Assembly (NCBI GenBank): GCA_964383545.1
Contig: CAYLHD010000001.1
Coordinates: 10,272 to 74,271, forward strand
Direction of reading: 5' to 3'
DNA from: JAGYLJ01 sp964383545
GTDB lineage: Bacteria > Patescibacteriota > Minisyncoccia > Phycocordibacterales > UBA12079
Length of the DNA: 64,000 nt
The notes under the pieces are model-generated. The model did not search any database, was not told the DNA's origin, and was given only the letters and a program-made list of their open reading frames with translations. Shown here piece after piece: positions 39,314-47,502 of the stretch; position 1 is the first letter of the stretch; the number at the start of each line of letters is the position of its first letter. Both the position numbers and the translations under genes were made by a program.

Positions 39314-40054
39314 ATGGAAAAATTAAAATACAAACAACATCTTCCAGATTATATTCATAAATTTAAAGAAGATACTCGTTGGAAAACTTTGGAAACAGAA
39401 CATTATATTTTCAATTTTTTTCTAGATTCTGTAGCGGAGAAAGAAATTAAAAATATTACTGAAAGACAAGAACAAGCTTATAAAAAAATTATTGGCTTTC
39501 TTGAAATATCAGAACCAACTCAAAAAATAATTTATTATCTTTATTCAGACGAACAAACTAAAAAAGAATTAATGGGAGATGATTGGTATGCTCAAGCTAT
39601 TTATAATGAAAACTGTGTACATGTTTTATATACTGAAAAAATTAAACCGATAGGGGAACACGAAGACACACACTTACTTTCACTGTCTTGGGGTTTATCC
39701 ATACCATTATTTCAAGAAGGTTTGGCTGAATATCTGGTGGGATATAATTGGTACGGAGAGGACCACAACAAATGTGTTAAAGAAGGTTGGAATCAAAGTT
39801 TCGAATTATCACTTTCAAATCTAATGGATAATGACTCTTGGTTGGCTATCCCCGATGAGATGGCTTTATTTTCCTATTGTATTGTCGGTTCTTTTGTTAC
39901 TTTTTTAATTGAAAAATATGGTAAAGAAAAATTCAAAGAACTTTATCAAGAGACTGACAGAGAAAACACTGCTGAAAAAAACAAAAAGATTTTTAAAGAA
40001 ATTTATGGTGTTTCAATAGATGAAATAGAAAAACTGTGGAAAAAAGGTTTTTAG
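39314..40054 (+). CDS. HExxH metallopeptidase-like protein 1 (peptidase MA type)
   Basis: A 246-residue soluble protein. HEDTH (residues 116-120) is an HExxH zinc motif and FQEGLAEYL supplies a downstream glutamate (Glu135), as in gluzincins. The C-terminal half has SFVTFLIEKYGKEKFKELY and IYGVSIDEIEKLWKK, the usual tail of the peptidase MA-like family. There is no signal peptide, so it should be cytoplasmic. It is first of five HExxH proteins in 8 kb. Substrate unknown. Confidence 0.75.
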   Translation: MEKLKYKQHLPDYIHKFKEDTRWKTLETEHYIFNFFLDSVAEKEIKNITERQEQAYKKIIGFLEISEPTQKIIYYLYSDEQTKKELMGDDWYAQAIYNENCVHVLYTEKIKPIGEHEDTHLLSLSWGLSIPLFQEGLAEYLVGYNWYGEDHNKCVKEGWNQSFELSLSNLMDNDSWLAIPDEMALFSYCIVGSFVTFLIEKYGKEKFKELYQETDRENTAEKNKKIFKEIYGVSIDEIEKLWKKGF

Positions 40055-40065
40055 ATAAAATAATG

Positions 40066-40440
40066 TTTGAATTGTAATCAGATTTTTAAGATCTTTATTT
40101 CAACACTTAATTGATTCCAAAAGTTTAATTCTTGTATGATTTGGTTCCAGTGAAATCCTATTAGGTCCACAAAAGTAAAAAGGGGTAGCCGAAAGGCTAT
40201 CTCTTTTTTCTTTCTTTTGTGGACCAGACAGGACTTGAAAGACGGAGGCGCGAAGCCAGTTTGTGAGCTTACGAACAAATTGTAGCCGAGTCGGGGTCGC
40301 GAAATTTTGCGAAGCAAAATATTTGTGACTAAGTCCCGGAGTATTTAGAACCCCCGAAGGGGTACGTCTAATACAGTGGAGATTTTTGGGGGAGGTGGTA
40401 ATATATAAATATATGGAAAAAGAAGAAATAATATATTAAA
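40066..40440. repeat. tRNA-Ala-derived mosaic module, copy 2
   Basis: The left block of 105 bases (40066-40170) is identical to 45655-45759. Then a hairpin with GGTAGCC-GAAA-GGCTATC; an inverted tRNA-Ala 3' end extending one base past the discriminator (40219-40239); a core with GGCGCGAAGCC and ATTTTGCGAAGCAAAAT; and a right block (ACCCCCGAAGGGG to AAGAAATAATA) nearly identical to copy 1. The right block ends in a captured start codon and seven codons (40413-40439, MEKEEIIY then stop). Confidence 0.8.
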
Positions 40441-40459
40441 TATGCCAAAAATTTAAAAA

Positions 40460-41098
40460 ATGATATTTGAACTAAAACAAAAGAAAAATAAATCTTTAGA
40501 TGAAACTTATAAAAAATCAATGAAAGAGTTGGATGATTTTTATGGAATCCGTTGGGAAAGAAATCTTCCAAATGTTTTTATCTTAAAAAGTAGAAAGGAA
40601 ATCAATGTTATACGTGGGAAGGATAAAGAAGATTGGGTGGTAGGTTGGGCTGGTGGTTTTAATACTTTATACCTTTTAGATTATACAAAAATTAAAACAG
40701 AAAGTTCTCATAAAGAAGTTTACTCAAAAGAAAAGTATAATGCTTTGATCAAACATGAATTGAGTCATTTATTTTTTAATATTTTGATAAAACAAGGTTA
40801 TTCACCAATTTGGTTGAATGAAGGTGTTGCTATACATTTGTCAGGACAGAATAAATTTAAAAAAGAAATTACAGAATTTAAAACTTTTTTAACATATTAT
40901 GAAAAAGGAGGAGGGGAAGTCTATCTAGAATCAGGTTTCTTTGTTGAAATATTGATTGAAAAGTATGGTAAGGATAAATTTTTGAAATTCTTAAAATCCT
41001 TGAAATCTATCAAAAACAGAAAAGAATTCGATGCTTTGTTTTTCAAAACTTATAAATTTAAGTTGAATTATAAGGAAATTAATAAAATGTTAGTTTAA
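40460..41098 (+). CDS. HExxH metallopeptidase-like protein 2
   Basis: A 212-residue soluble protein with HELSH (residues 99-103) and WLNEGVAIHLSG bringing the third ligand Glu121, a classic gluzincin arrangement. The tail (FFVEILIEKYGKDKFLKFLKSL, YKFKLNYKEINKML) resembles that of protein 1, suggesting distant common ancestry, but the N-terminal parts differ. No signal peptide. It follows mosaic module 2 directly. Confidence 0.75.
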   Translation: MIFELKQKKNKSLDETYKKSMKELDDFYGIRWERNLPNVFILKSRKEINVIRGKDKEDWVVGWAGGFNTLYLLDYTKIKTESSHKEVYSKEKYNALIKHELSHLFFNILIKQGYSPIWLNEGVAIHLSGQNKFKKEITEFKTFLTYYEKGGGEVYLESGFFVEILIEKYGKDKFLKFLKSLKSIKNRKEFDALFFKTYKFKLNYKEINKMLV

Positions 41099-41133
41099 AA
41101 TCTTAAGAAGTCTAATAAATAATATTATATATA

Positions 41134-41742
41134 ATGTTAAAACTAAAATTTAATTATTCAATTGAATACGAAACTGAGAGAATTAAAAATACACTTAGTA
41201 GGTTAGATTGGTTTAGAGAAAAAGGATATAAACTTTCATTTCCTAAAAACTTTACTTTAGAAGATGAAGACTTTTCCGATGATAACATTAAGAATACTAT
41301 TGTAGAAGAATACAATGAAACAGATTATAAAAAAGTAGCAGACACTGTAAATGAACAATGGTTAAAATTTAGCCCTCGTTTAGAAAAGTATTTTTCAGAA
41401 ACAAAAATTAAATTTGAAGATGCCTATGAAATTAAATTAACAAAATATGGTGTGGCTGGAAGTTATAATTTACCGAGTACTGTCATTGCTAATATCCAGG
41501 CCCATTATGATGCAGGTCTCGTTAAAACAATAATTCACGAAATAATTCATTTGTCTATTCAAGAATTAATTGAAAAATATGAAGTTGAGCATTGGGAGAA
41601 AGAAAGGATCGTTGATTTAATAGTTTTTAAAATTGTTCCTGAAATAGCTAAAATGCAAAATATATCAATTGATACAAAACCAATCGATGAAGGTTTTGAA
41701 AAATATTATCCAGATATTGAAAAGGTGGTTAAAAATCTATAA
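41134..41742 (+). CDS. HExxH metallopeptidase-like protein 3
   Basis: A 202-residue soluble protein. HEIIH is at residues 135-139 in LVKTIIHEIIHLSIQELI; a third ligand may come from HWEKERIVDLIV about 15 residues later, where the glutamate and aspartate are candidates. The N-terminal ~100 residues (KLKFNYSIEYETERIKN) match nothing recognised. Three bases separate it from the ABC-F gene, so the two are cotranscribed and probably coupled. Confidence 0.7.
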   Translation: MLKLKFNYSIEYETERIKNTLSRLDWFREKGYKLSFPKNFTLEDEDFSDDNIKNTIVEEYNETDYKKVADTVNEQWLKFSPRLEKYFSETKIKFEDAYEIKLTKYGVAGSYNLPSTVIANIQAHYDAGLVKTIIHEIIHLSIQELIEKYEVEHWEKERIVDLIVFKIVPEIAKMQNISIDTKPIDEGFEKYYPDIEKVVKNL

Positions 41743-41745
41743 GTT

Positions 41746-43329
41746 ATGGAAATAAAAGCAGAAAAACTTCATAAAACGTATAAAGCGAATATTGTATTAG
41801 AAGACGTTTCTTTTGTGTTGGAAGCGGGTCAAAAAGTTGGTTTGGTAGGATATAATGGAACAGGAAAATCTACTTTGCTAAAGATTTTGGCTGGGGAGGT
41901 TGAATGTGATGGTGGCGTTCTTACTAAAAGAAAAGATTTAGTCGTTGGATATGTGCCGCAGGATACTTCGGACTTACTTGATTGTAGTATTTTGCAATTT
42001 TTGAAAAACAAAACTCTGAATGAAAATCTAGAGGAATATAAAATCGAAATTACTTTTGCTGGTTTGGGATTAGATAAATTGTCTTTAGCTGAAAACTTGA
42101 ATACTTTAAGCTCGGGTCAAAAATCTAAGGTGTTTTTGGCAGGTATCTTGCTGTTAGAGCCAGATGTCATGCTTTTGGATGAGCCGACCAATAATTTAGA
42201 TTTAGCCGCTTTAGTTTGGTTAGAAAAATTTTTGAAGAACAGTTCCTCTGCTAGTATTATTATTTCACACGACAGGCTTTTTCTTGATCGGATGGTTAAT
42301 AAGATTTTTGAGATAAAATGGGACTCTCGGACTTTGCAAATTACAAACGGAAGATATTCAGACTATTTAAAGCAAAAAGAAAAAGAATTTCAACGGCAAC
42401 TACAAAAACATGGAGAAGAACAAGAGGAAATAGAACGTTTAAATTCTATTGTCGATAAAAAACAAAAAAGTACAGCGCAAGGCTCAAAATGGAAAGGGAC
42501 CGACAATGATAAGTACCTGAGAGGATTTAAGAGAGAACGGGCCAGTGCTTCTGGGAGAATTGTAAAAGCGATAAAAAAGAAAATTGAAAAAGCTTCTAGT
42601 AGTTCAATAGTAAAACCTTTGAGCAGGGATACTTATCGATTATTAATTGATCCTAAAAAACCAACAGGTGAGAGTGATATTAGATTTGAGAAAGTTGTCC
42701 TTGGTTATCCAGATAGTTTTAAAACAGGTTTGATTAATCTAAGTATAAGTTATGGGAATAGGGTTGCGATTTTGGGCGAGAACGGTACTGGTAAATCAAC
42801 TATTTTGAAAGCAATTAGTGGAAGACTAACTTCAATAGAAGGGCAAGTAAAAGTAGGGAATTCATTAGTTGTCGGAAATTTGATGCAAGAACATGACAAT
42901 TTACCTTGGGAAAAGACTTTGCTTGATTACATTTCAGAAAAGACAGAATTATCGATACAAGATAGTTATGCTCTCTTGAGTAGGTTTGCTTTCAATCAAG
43001 AGGACGCAAACAAAAAAATTATCAGTTTTTCTCCGGGTGGTCGTTCTCGAATACTCTTGGCCTTATTTTCTGAACTTTCAGTGAATACACTTCTTTTAGA
43101 TGAGCCAACCAATCATTTGGATCTAGAAGCTTTGTCTGCTTTAGAGGAAGTTCTTTTCGATTACGTCGGGACGATCATACTTGTGTCTCACGATCGTTAT
43201 TTTATCAACAAATTTGAAGCTGATTATTTTTATTTGATGCAGGATGGGGAACTTAACATTTTGCCTGATTTTAACTCGTACTTACAGGAGGTAAAAAAGA
43301 AAACTAATCGTTTGAAGTATTTTTTGTAA
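41746..43329 (+). CDS. ABC-F family ATPase
   Basis: A soluble protein of 527 residues with two ABC domains and no membrane segments. The first has GYNGTGKSTLLK, signature LSSGQKSKV and LLDEPTNNLDL; the second has GENGTGKSTILK, an altered signature FSPGGRSRI and LLDEPTNHLDL. A charged linker of about 75 residues lies between. ABC-F proteins act on the ribosome, either protecting it from antibiotics or relieving stalling. Which type this is cannot be told from sequence alone; it is cotranscribed with an HExxH protein. Confidence 0.9.
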   Translation: MEIKAEKLHKTYKANIVLEDVSFVLEAGQKVGLVGYNGTGKSTLLKILAGEVECDGGVLTKRKDLVVGYVPQDTSDLLDCSILQFLKNKTLNENLEEYKIEITFAGLGLDKLSLAENLNTLSSGQKSKVFLAGILLLEPDVMLLDEPTNNLDLAALVWLEKFLKNSSSASIIISHDRLFLDRMVNKIFEIKWDSRTLQITNGRYSDYLKQKEKEFQRQLQKHGEEQEEIERLNSIVDKKQKSTAQGSKWKGTDNDKYLRGFKRERASASGRIVKAIKKKIEKASSSSIVKPLSRDTYRLLIDPKKPTGESDIRFEKVVLGYPDSFKTGLINLSISYGNRVAILGENGTGKSTILKAISGRLTSIEGQVKVGNSLVVGNLMQEHDNLPWEKTLLDYISEKTELSIQDSYALLSRFAFNQEDANKKIISFSPGGRSRILLALFSELSVNTLLLDEPTNHLDLEALSALEEVLFDYVGTIILVSHDRYFINKFEADYFYLMQDGELNILPDFNSYLQEVKKKTNRLKYFL

Positions 43330-43342
43330 TCTTTATCTTAAT

Positions 43343-43371
43343 TTGATTATCAGTATATATTATGTTATATT
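43343..43371 (+). promoter_or_regulatory. Sigma70-type promoter
   Basis: TTGATT, exactly 17 bases, TATATT, with a leader of about 60 bases before the SD-led ATG at 43438. Confidence 0.7.
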
Positions 43372-43437
43372 TTTTATTGGAAGTCTTGTTCTTTGGCAAT
43401 TTCGCCACAAAAACTATATTTTACGGAGGTAAAAACA

Positions 43438-44115
43438 ATGGGAGCAAAAAATCATCAGCCGTGTAATCGTTATTTGGTAAATTCAACTAAATTATCTCGC
43501 TCTGTCAGTCTGGCTTATGTTTCTCTCGAGCGGTCAAATATCGCTCTTGAGGACCTGCTTCTCGCCGAACTGACGAACAACAACAGCTGTAGTTTTCCTG
43601 AGATTATTCAGGAGCTGGGCAATTCCAGTTCTGCTTTGAATGAAGCTTTGGTAAACTGCAGAGAACTGCGTCGGCAGATGGATGAAGATCGCTACTCTGA
43701 CCCTGATGTCTTGGCCACCATTAATTTGAAGGCCGTTGGGGAACTTTTCCAATCAAGAGGCATCGTTCGCTTGGAGGATTGGTCAAAGATTTGTGAACTG
43801 ACGTTGACCCACGGTTTTTATTCGGTACTCGGTTATTTTGAGAAAATGATTGCTGAGATTTCCGCGAAAACCAGGGAGGTGTCTAAACTCGTTGCTGACC
43901 TCGGTGGTATTTCTCAAACAGCGCAAGTGAACCTTGTTCTTGAGGAGAATACCGAAGCTAACGTTAAGGTTGAGTTCTTTCAACTCTATACCCTTTGGTG
44001 TAAGTTTAACGGTGAATTCGTTGCCTCCAGTGTTCTGTCTACAGAACTGTGGTATCTCGAAAACGGTTACGGATCTCTTTTTGAAAAGGAGTCTGTTCTT
44101 TCAAAGGTGATGTGA
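43438..44115 (+). CDS. SD-led protein of unknown function, G+C-rich codons
   Basis: A 225-residue soluble, helical protein beginning MGAKNHQPCNRYLVNSTKL. ACGGAGG lies ahead of the ATG and fixes this start. No family is recognised and there are no membrane segments. Codons such as CTC, CTG, GCC and GGC are frequent, unlike the TTA/GGT style of its neighbours, pointing to transfer or to a different expression class. A strong terminator (44122-44160) follows. Confidence 0.7.
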   Translation: MGAKNHQPCNRYLVNSTKLSRSVSLAYVSLERSNIALEDLLLAELTNNNSCSFPEIIQELGNSSSALNEALVNCRELRRQMDEDRYSDPDVLATINLKAVGELFQSRGIVRLEDWSKICELTLTHGFYSVLGYFEKMIAEISAKTREVSKLVADLGGISQTAQVNLVLEENTEANVKVEFFQLYTLWCKFNGEFVASSVLSTELWYLENGYGSLFEKESVLSKVM

Positions 44116-44121
44116 CCGTAA

Positions 44122-44160
44122 CAAAAAGGCTTTATGCAGATGTTTTGCATAAAGCCTTTT
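44122..44160 (+). terminator. Intrinsic terminator
   Basis: AAAAGGCTTTATGC and GCATAAAGCCTTTT around a 9-base loop. Confidence 0.92.
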
Positions 44161-44167
44161 ATCAATT

Positions 44168-44173
44168 TATAAT
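44168..44173 (+). promoter_or_regulatory. Leaderless -10
   Basis: TATAAT six bases before the ATG at 44180. Confidence 0.6.
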
Positions 44174-44179
44174 AAAGAA

Positions 44180-44998
44180 ATGAAAGTTAAAGATTTAACA
44201 CAAAATTATATAATAAATATCTTAGAAAAAGATAATCTAGACTTATACAAACAAAGTATGCCTGATTTATTAAATCATTATTTTAAGTATTGGGCTTTGG
44301 AAGAATATTTTCATAAATCACTGAAAACAAAAGAAGAAGTAGAGAATAAAACTAGCATGGTAAAATCTCGTTTGGGTTTTATTGAACAAAAACTTAATGA
44401 TTTTGGATTTGATACTACTGATGTAGAAATAATCTTGTTTGTTGGTCAAAACTGTACTAACGGGCACGCTTTTGAAGAAAAGGGTGGATTTATTGTTTGG
44501 TTACCAGTTGAAGCTTACGAAAATATTGAAGATGTGGATATTTTTGTGACTCACGAAATAATTCACGCTTTGCATTATTCAAAAAATTCTGATTTCTATT
44601 TCAAAACAAAAGATGAAAAAATAAATGTTGGTAGGCAAATAATAACAGAGGGGATTGCAACCTATCTCACATCCAAGGTTTTGAATATAAGCGATGAAAA
44701 AGCGTTATGGGCTGATTTTCTTAATCAGGCGGAGCTGAAAAATTGGTTTGATGAATGTTTAAGTAAAAAGTTTGAATTGTATTATTTTGTCTTAAGGAAA
44801 TTTAATTCTGTTGATGAAGACATACAGATTTTTTGGGCAAATGACCCTAATGATATTTATAAATATAGGTCTGGTTACTTTATTGGTTTAGAGTTGATAA
44901 AAGAATTTGTTCAGGAAGAAAACATTTCAGATAGGCAACTTATTGAAATAAACAGAGGTCTTTTCGAAGAAAAAATTAAACAGATATTAAAAAAATAA
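44180..44998 (+). CDS. HExxH metallopeptidase-like protein 4 (DUF2268-like)
   Basis: A 272-residue soluble protein. HEIIH is at residues 125-129 (IFVTHEIIHALHYSK) and ITEGIATYLTS brings a glutamate at residue 157, a spacing seen in DUF2268-type predicted proteases. GLELIKEFVQEENISDRQL forms the C-terminal helices. Preceding strands (VEIILFVGQNC, GGFIVWLPVEAYE) look like the edge strands above the active site. No signal peptide. Confidence 0.75.
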   Translation: MKVKDLTQNYIINILEKDNLDLYKQSMPDLLNHYFKYWALEEYFHKSLKTKEEVENKTSMVKSRLGFIEQKLNDFGFDTTDVEIILFVGQNCTNGHAFEEKGGFIVWLPVEAYENIEDVDIFVTHEIIHALHYSKNSDFYFKTKDEKINVGRQIITEGIATYLTSKVLNISDEKALWADFLNQAELKNWFDECLSKKFELYYFVLRKFNSVDEDIQIFWANDPNDIYKYRSGYFIGLELIKEFVQEENISDRQLIEINRGLFEEKIKQILKK

Positions 44999-45009
44999 TT
45001 ATAAATTTG

Positions 45010-45015
45010 TAATAT
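45010..45015 (+). promoter_or_regulatory. Leaderless-type -10
   Basis: TAATAT six bases before the ATG at 45022. Confidence 0.45.
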
Positions 45016-45021
45016 TGATTT

Positions 45022-45630
45022 ATGAATAAAAGAAAACTATTATTAACCTCAGCAGGTTTATCTTCTGAAACTGTCGCTCAGGGGTTTGAAAGTATGGCTG
45101 AGGGCCTTAAAGATCAGCCTGTGGCTATTATCACGACAGCAGCTGAGGGGAAAGAGGAGAATAAATATTCTCAACTTGCTAAAAAACAGATTGAGGACAT
45201 GGGCTTTGCTAATATTGACTTTGTTGATTTTGAGACAGAGCCAAATAAAGATCTTTCATCCTATGGTGTATTTTATGTTTGTGGCGGAAATACTTTTAAA
45301 CTTCTTAAGTTTGCTAAAGAGGCAAATTTTAAATCATCGATTGAAGAACTTTTTAAACGAAATGGATTGTATATAGGTGTGAGTGCAGGAAGTATTATCG
45401 TTAGTCCTTCAGTCCAAATTGCAGGTGAAATTGAACCCGATGATAATGAAGTTGGACTTGATGATTTAACTGGTCTTAACCTTGTAAATATGATTATTCT
45501 CCCTCATTATTCCCTTGAGATAGAGGAAGAAGTAGTAGCCTTTGAAAAAAAGTATTCCGTAGCTGTAGAACGTTTAAATAATTCACAAGCTGTTTTTATT
45601 AAGGATGATAAGGAAATTGTTGTTGGATAG
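45022..45630 (+). CDS. Peptidase S51-like (peptidase E family) protein
   Basis: A 202-residue class I glutamine-amidotransferase-like fold. VFYVCGGNTFKLLKFA and YIGVSAGSIIVSP carry the nucleophile serine of peptidase E/cyanophycinase; ILPHYSLE may supply the histidine. Peptidase E cleaves Asp-X dipeptides. Its presence among five metallopeptidase-like genes gives the island a consistent proteolytic character. Confidence 0.85.
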   Translation: MNKRKLLLTSAGLSSETVAQGFESMAEGLKDQPVAIITTAAEGKEENKYSQLAKKQIEDMGFANIDFVDFETEPNKDLSSYGVFYVCGGNTFKLLKFAKEANFKSSIEELFKRNGLYIGVSAGSIIVSPSVQIAGEIEPDDNEVGLDDLTGLNLVNMIILPHYSLEIEEEVVAFEKKYSVAVERLNNSQAVFIKDDKEIVVG

Positions 45631-45654
45631 TAAGAGGGGTATAGTAGATAACTT

Positions 45655-46035
45655 TTTGAATTGTAATCAGATTTTTAAGATCTTTATTTCAACACTTAAT
45701 TGATTCCAAAAGTTTAATTCTTGTATGATTTGGTTCCAGTGAAATCCTATTAGGTCCACCATAAGAAAAACTGCTAACTTTTTGTTAGCAGTTTTTATTA
45801 TTTGTGCATCTAAATAGGAGGATTTGAACCGAGTGAAGTATGGAGGAGGAGCTTGCGACGACGAATACGAGCGAGTGAAGTGAAAGGCGAATGAAAATAT
45901 CCACGAGAGTGATCAAGTTCTGAGATATTTAGAATTTTTGTAAGAGCACAATTAATAGAGTGTAGATTTTAAAGGTAGATGGTAGAATAAAATGTATACA
46001 TTAAATTATAAATTTATATATTAATAATTAACTAA
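45655..46035. repeat. tRNA-derived mosaic module, copy 3
   Basis: The left block (45655-45759) equals copy 2 base for base. The hairpin is different (AAACTGCTAAC-TTTTT-GTTAGCAGTTT). The tRNA-like piece AATAGGAGGATTTGAACCG (45823-45841) is the T-arm end of another tRNA not in this window. The core has CGAGCGAGTGAAGTG-type mini-hairpins and the right block is a diverged version of copies 1 and 2. Confidence 0.7.
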
Positions 46036-46052
46036 AAAAATATTTCATCTAT

Positions 46053-46172
46053 ATGAAAACAAAAGCGATTATAGCGATGTTGACGGGGTTGATTGATTAT
46101 ATTGGTGATTTGTATGCTGTAAAGCAATATTTGGGTGATGAGATAGGGGAGGAAGCGGTGGTTTGTTGGTAA
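46053..46172 (+). pseudogene. Chimeric ORF with the captured 5' end of the nuclease gene
   Basis: The first 39 bases (MKTKAIIAMLTGL) are identical to the start of the thermonuclease gene at 47503. The frame then continues into unrelated sequence (IDYIGDLYAVKQYLGDEIGE...) and stops after 39 residues. It could be translated as a single-helix peptide, but it looks like a recombination product. Confidence 0.6.
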
Positions 46173-46184
46173 ATTCTAAAAAGG

Positions 46185-46213
46185 TTGCTTATATTTATTT
46201 ATTGTGTTACATT
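46185..46213 (+). promoter_or_regulatory. Sigma70-type promoter of the acidic micropeptide
   Basis: TTGCTT, 17 bases, TACATT, then a leader to AAAGGAGGTGA. Confidence 0.55.
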
Positions 46214-46260
46214 GATTTTACGTTTGTTCTTCAAATAAACTTAGAAAGGAGGTGACCAAT

Positions 46261-46368
46261 ATGGAAAAGAAATGGTATATTCACTCGAACGATGATGAAG
46301 ATTATGATGACGGTGCGGCCGACGAGCAGGAAAATTTGCCAGGAAGTGATGGTCCGGAAGGCCCTTAA
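46261..46368 (+). CDS. SD-led acidic micropeptide A (35 residues)
   Basis: AAAGGAGGTGACCAAT precedes ATG; the peptide starts MEKKWYIHSNDDEDYDDG and ends with Gly/Pro/Asp-rich residues. Promoter, ideal ribosome site and terminator (46396-46437) frame it as a complete gene. It is strongly acidic, with no family known. Confidence 0.65.
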   Translation: MEKKWYIHSNDDEDYDDGAADEQENLPGSDGPEGP

Positions 46369-46395
46369 TTCACCATGTTTAGTGTATCTCAGACA

Positions 46396-46437
46396 AGCCC
46401 TCTCGTTTATTTTTATTTACGAGGGGGCTACTTTTTT
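46396..46437 (+). terminator. Intrinsic terminator
   Basis: AGCCCTCTCGT and ACGAGGGGGCT around a 12-base loop, then a T run. Confidence 0.88.
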
Positions 46438-46447
46438 AAGATTAAAC

Positions 46448-47380
46448 ATGTTTAAATATAAATTTGAAATAAATAAGGAAGGGTGTTGGGCTTATTGGGC
46501 TCAGAGTTCTATTCGGTGGAATTGGTATTTTAACCAAGGAGAAGCGAATAAGTGGAAAGAGTTTACTGGAGAATTTACAGTAGAGGAAGAAAATGGGTTG
46601 AATAGATTAAGAGAGATATTGCAAAAAGAGGGTAACGCTTATTTATGGTTATGGGACAGGTATGAGAATAACCAAATAGAAAATAAAGAAGGAAAGGAAA
46701 GCTGGGAGAAAATAAAAAGTGTTTTGGCGGATAAGTTTGAGAAGATATGGCAAATAGAAAAACCTAAGTTAGAAGCTTGGAAAAAAGAACTTGAGCAATT
46801 AGATTTAAAAGATAAAGAAGATAACTTAAAAAGAATCTTTAATTTTTTTGGTGTGTTTAACCAAGAAAAAGAAATTAAAGCAAAACTTTTATTTGGTTTT
46901 GGTAAAAAAGCTGGAGGAGCTACTAAGAAAGAATTTCCAAATTTAATGATTTTGTTATTGTCAGGAGCTGATCTAAAAGACAGAAGGTTTGTTTTAAATG
47001 TTTTACTTCATGAAAGTCTGCATCTTTTGGAATATTCTTCAGAAAAAGATTTATTGTTTAGACAATCATTTAAAGAAATATTAGCTCCTCTTAAGATTAA
47101 ACAATCTCAACCTTCTTGGAGACACTTGATTACAGAAAGCATTATTGGTTCAATCATAGGAAGAGGCGTTGGTTGCTGGGATAAAGGAGAATCAAAAGAA
47201 ATAACAGGTATTTTTGTTGATAAGGAAAAAAATAGGAATCACTTTTATAACCAAAAGATTTTATTGATTTCTCAAAAATTAGCGCCTCTTACAGAAAAAT
47301 ACTTAAAAAATAATAAGGAAATGGACTCAGTTTATACTGATCAAGTTTTGGAGATATTGAAAGAGGAGTTAGTTGATTAA
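46448..47380 (+). CDS. HExxH metallopeptidase-like protein 5
   Basis: A 310-residue soluble protein from ATG 46448; a longer upstream frame overlaps micropeptide A and its terminator and is rejected. HESLH is at residues 188-192 (NVLLHESLHLLEYS) and HLITESIIGS gives a candidate third ligand Glu230. The N-terminal ~180 residues are Lys/Glu/Trp-rich helices (FEKIWQIEKPKLEAW) with no recognised domain. TAAGAT lies five bases before the ATG. Confidence 0.72.
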   Translation: MFKYKFEINKEGCWAYWAQSSIRWNWYFNQGEANKWKEFTGEFTVEEENGLNRLREILQKEGNAYLWLWDRYENNQIENKEGKESWEKIKSVLADKFEKIWQIEKPKLEAWKKELEQLDLKDKEDNLKRIFNFFGVFNQEKEIKAKLLFGFGKKAGGATKKEFPNLMILLLSGADLKDRRFVLNVLLHESLHLLEYSSEKDLLFRQSFKEILAPLKIKQSQPSWRHLITESIIGSIIGRGVGCWDKGESKEITGIFVDKEKNRNHFYNQKILLISQKLAPLTEKYLKNNKEMDSVYTDQVLEILKEELVD

Positions 47381-47502
47381 AAAGGAAGGGTGCAAAATTA
47401 TACAAAATACGAAGTGTGATTATTATGCTAAAATAAATTTAATATTAATAATAAAGAAAAAAGAAATAAATTAACAATTAATCAAAAAGAGATACTATAT
47501 AT

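Noticed and set aside
38290..46035. Integron attC sites
   Set aside because: No GTTRRRY/RYYYAAC pairing at consistent places and no integrase; the cassette analogy is kept only as a working idea.
46292..46447. N-terminal extension of the fifth HExxH protein
   Set aside because: Overlaps the acidic micropeptide in another frame and its terminator; the ATG at 46448 has a -10 close by.
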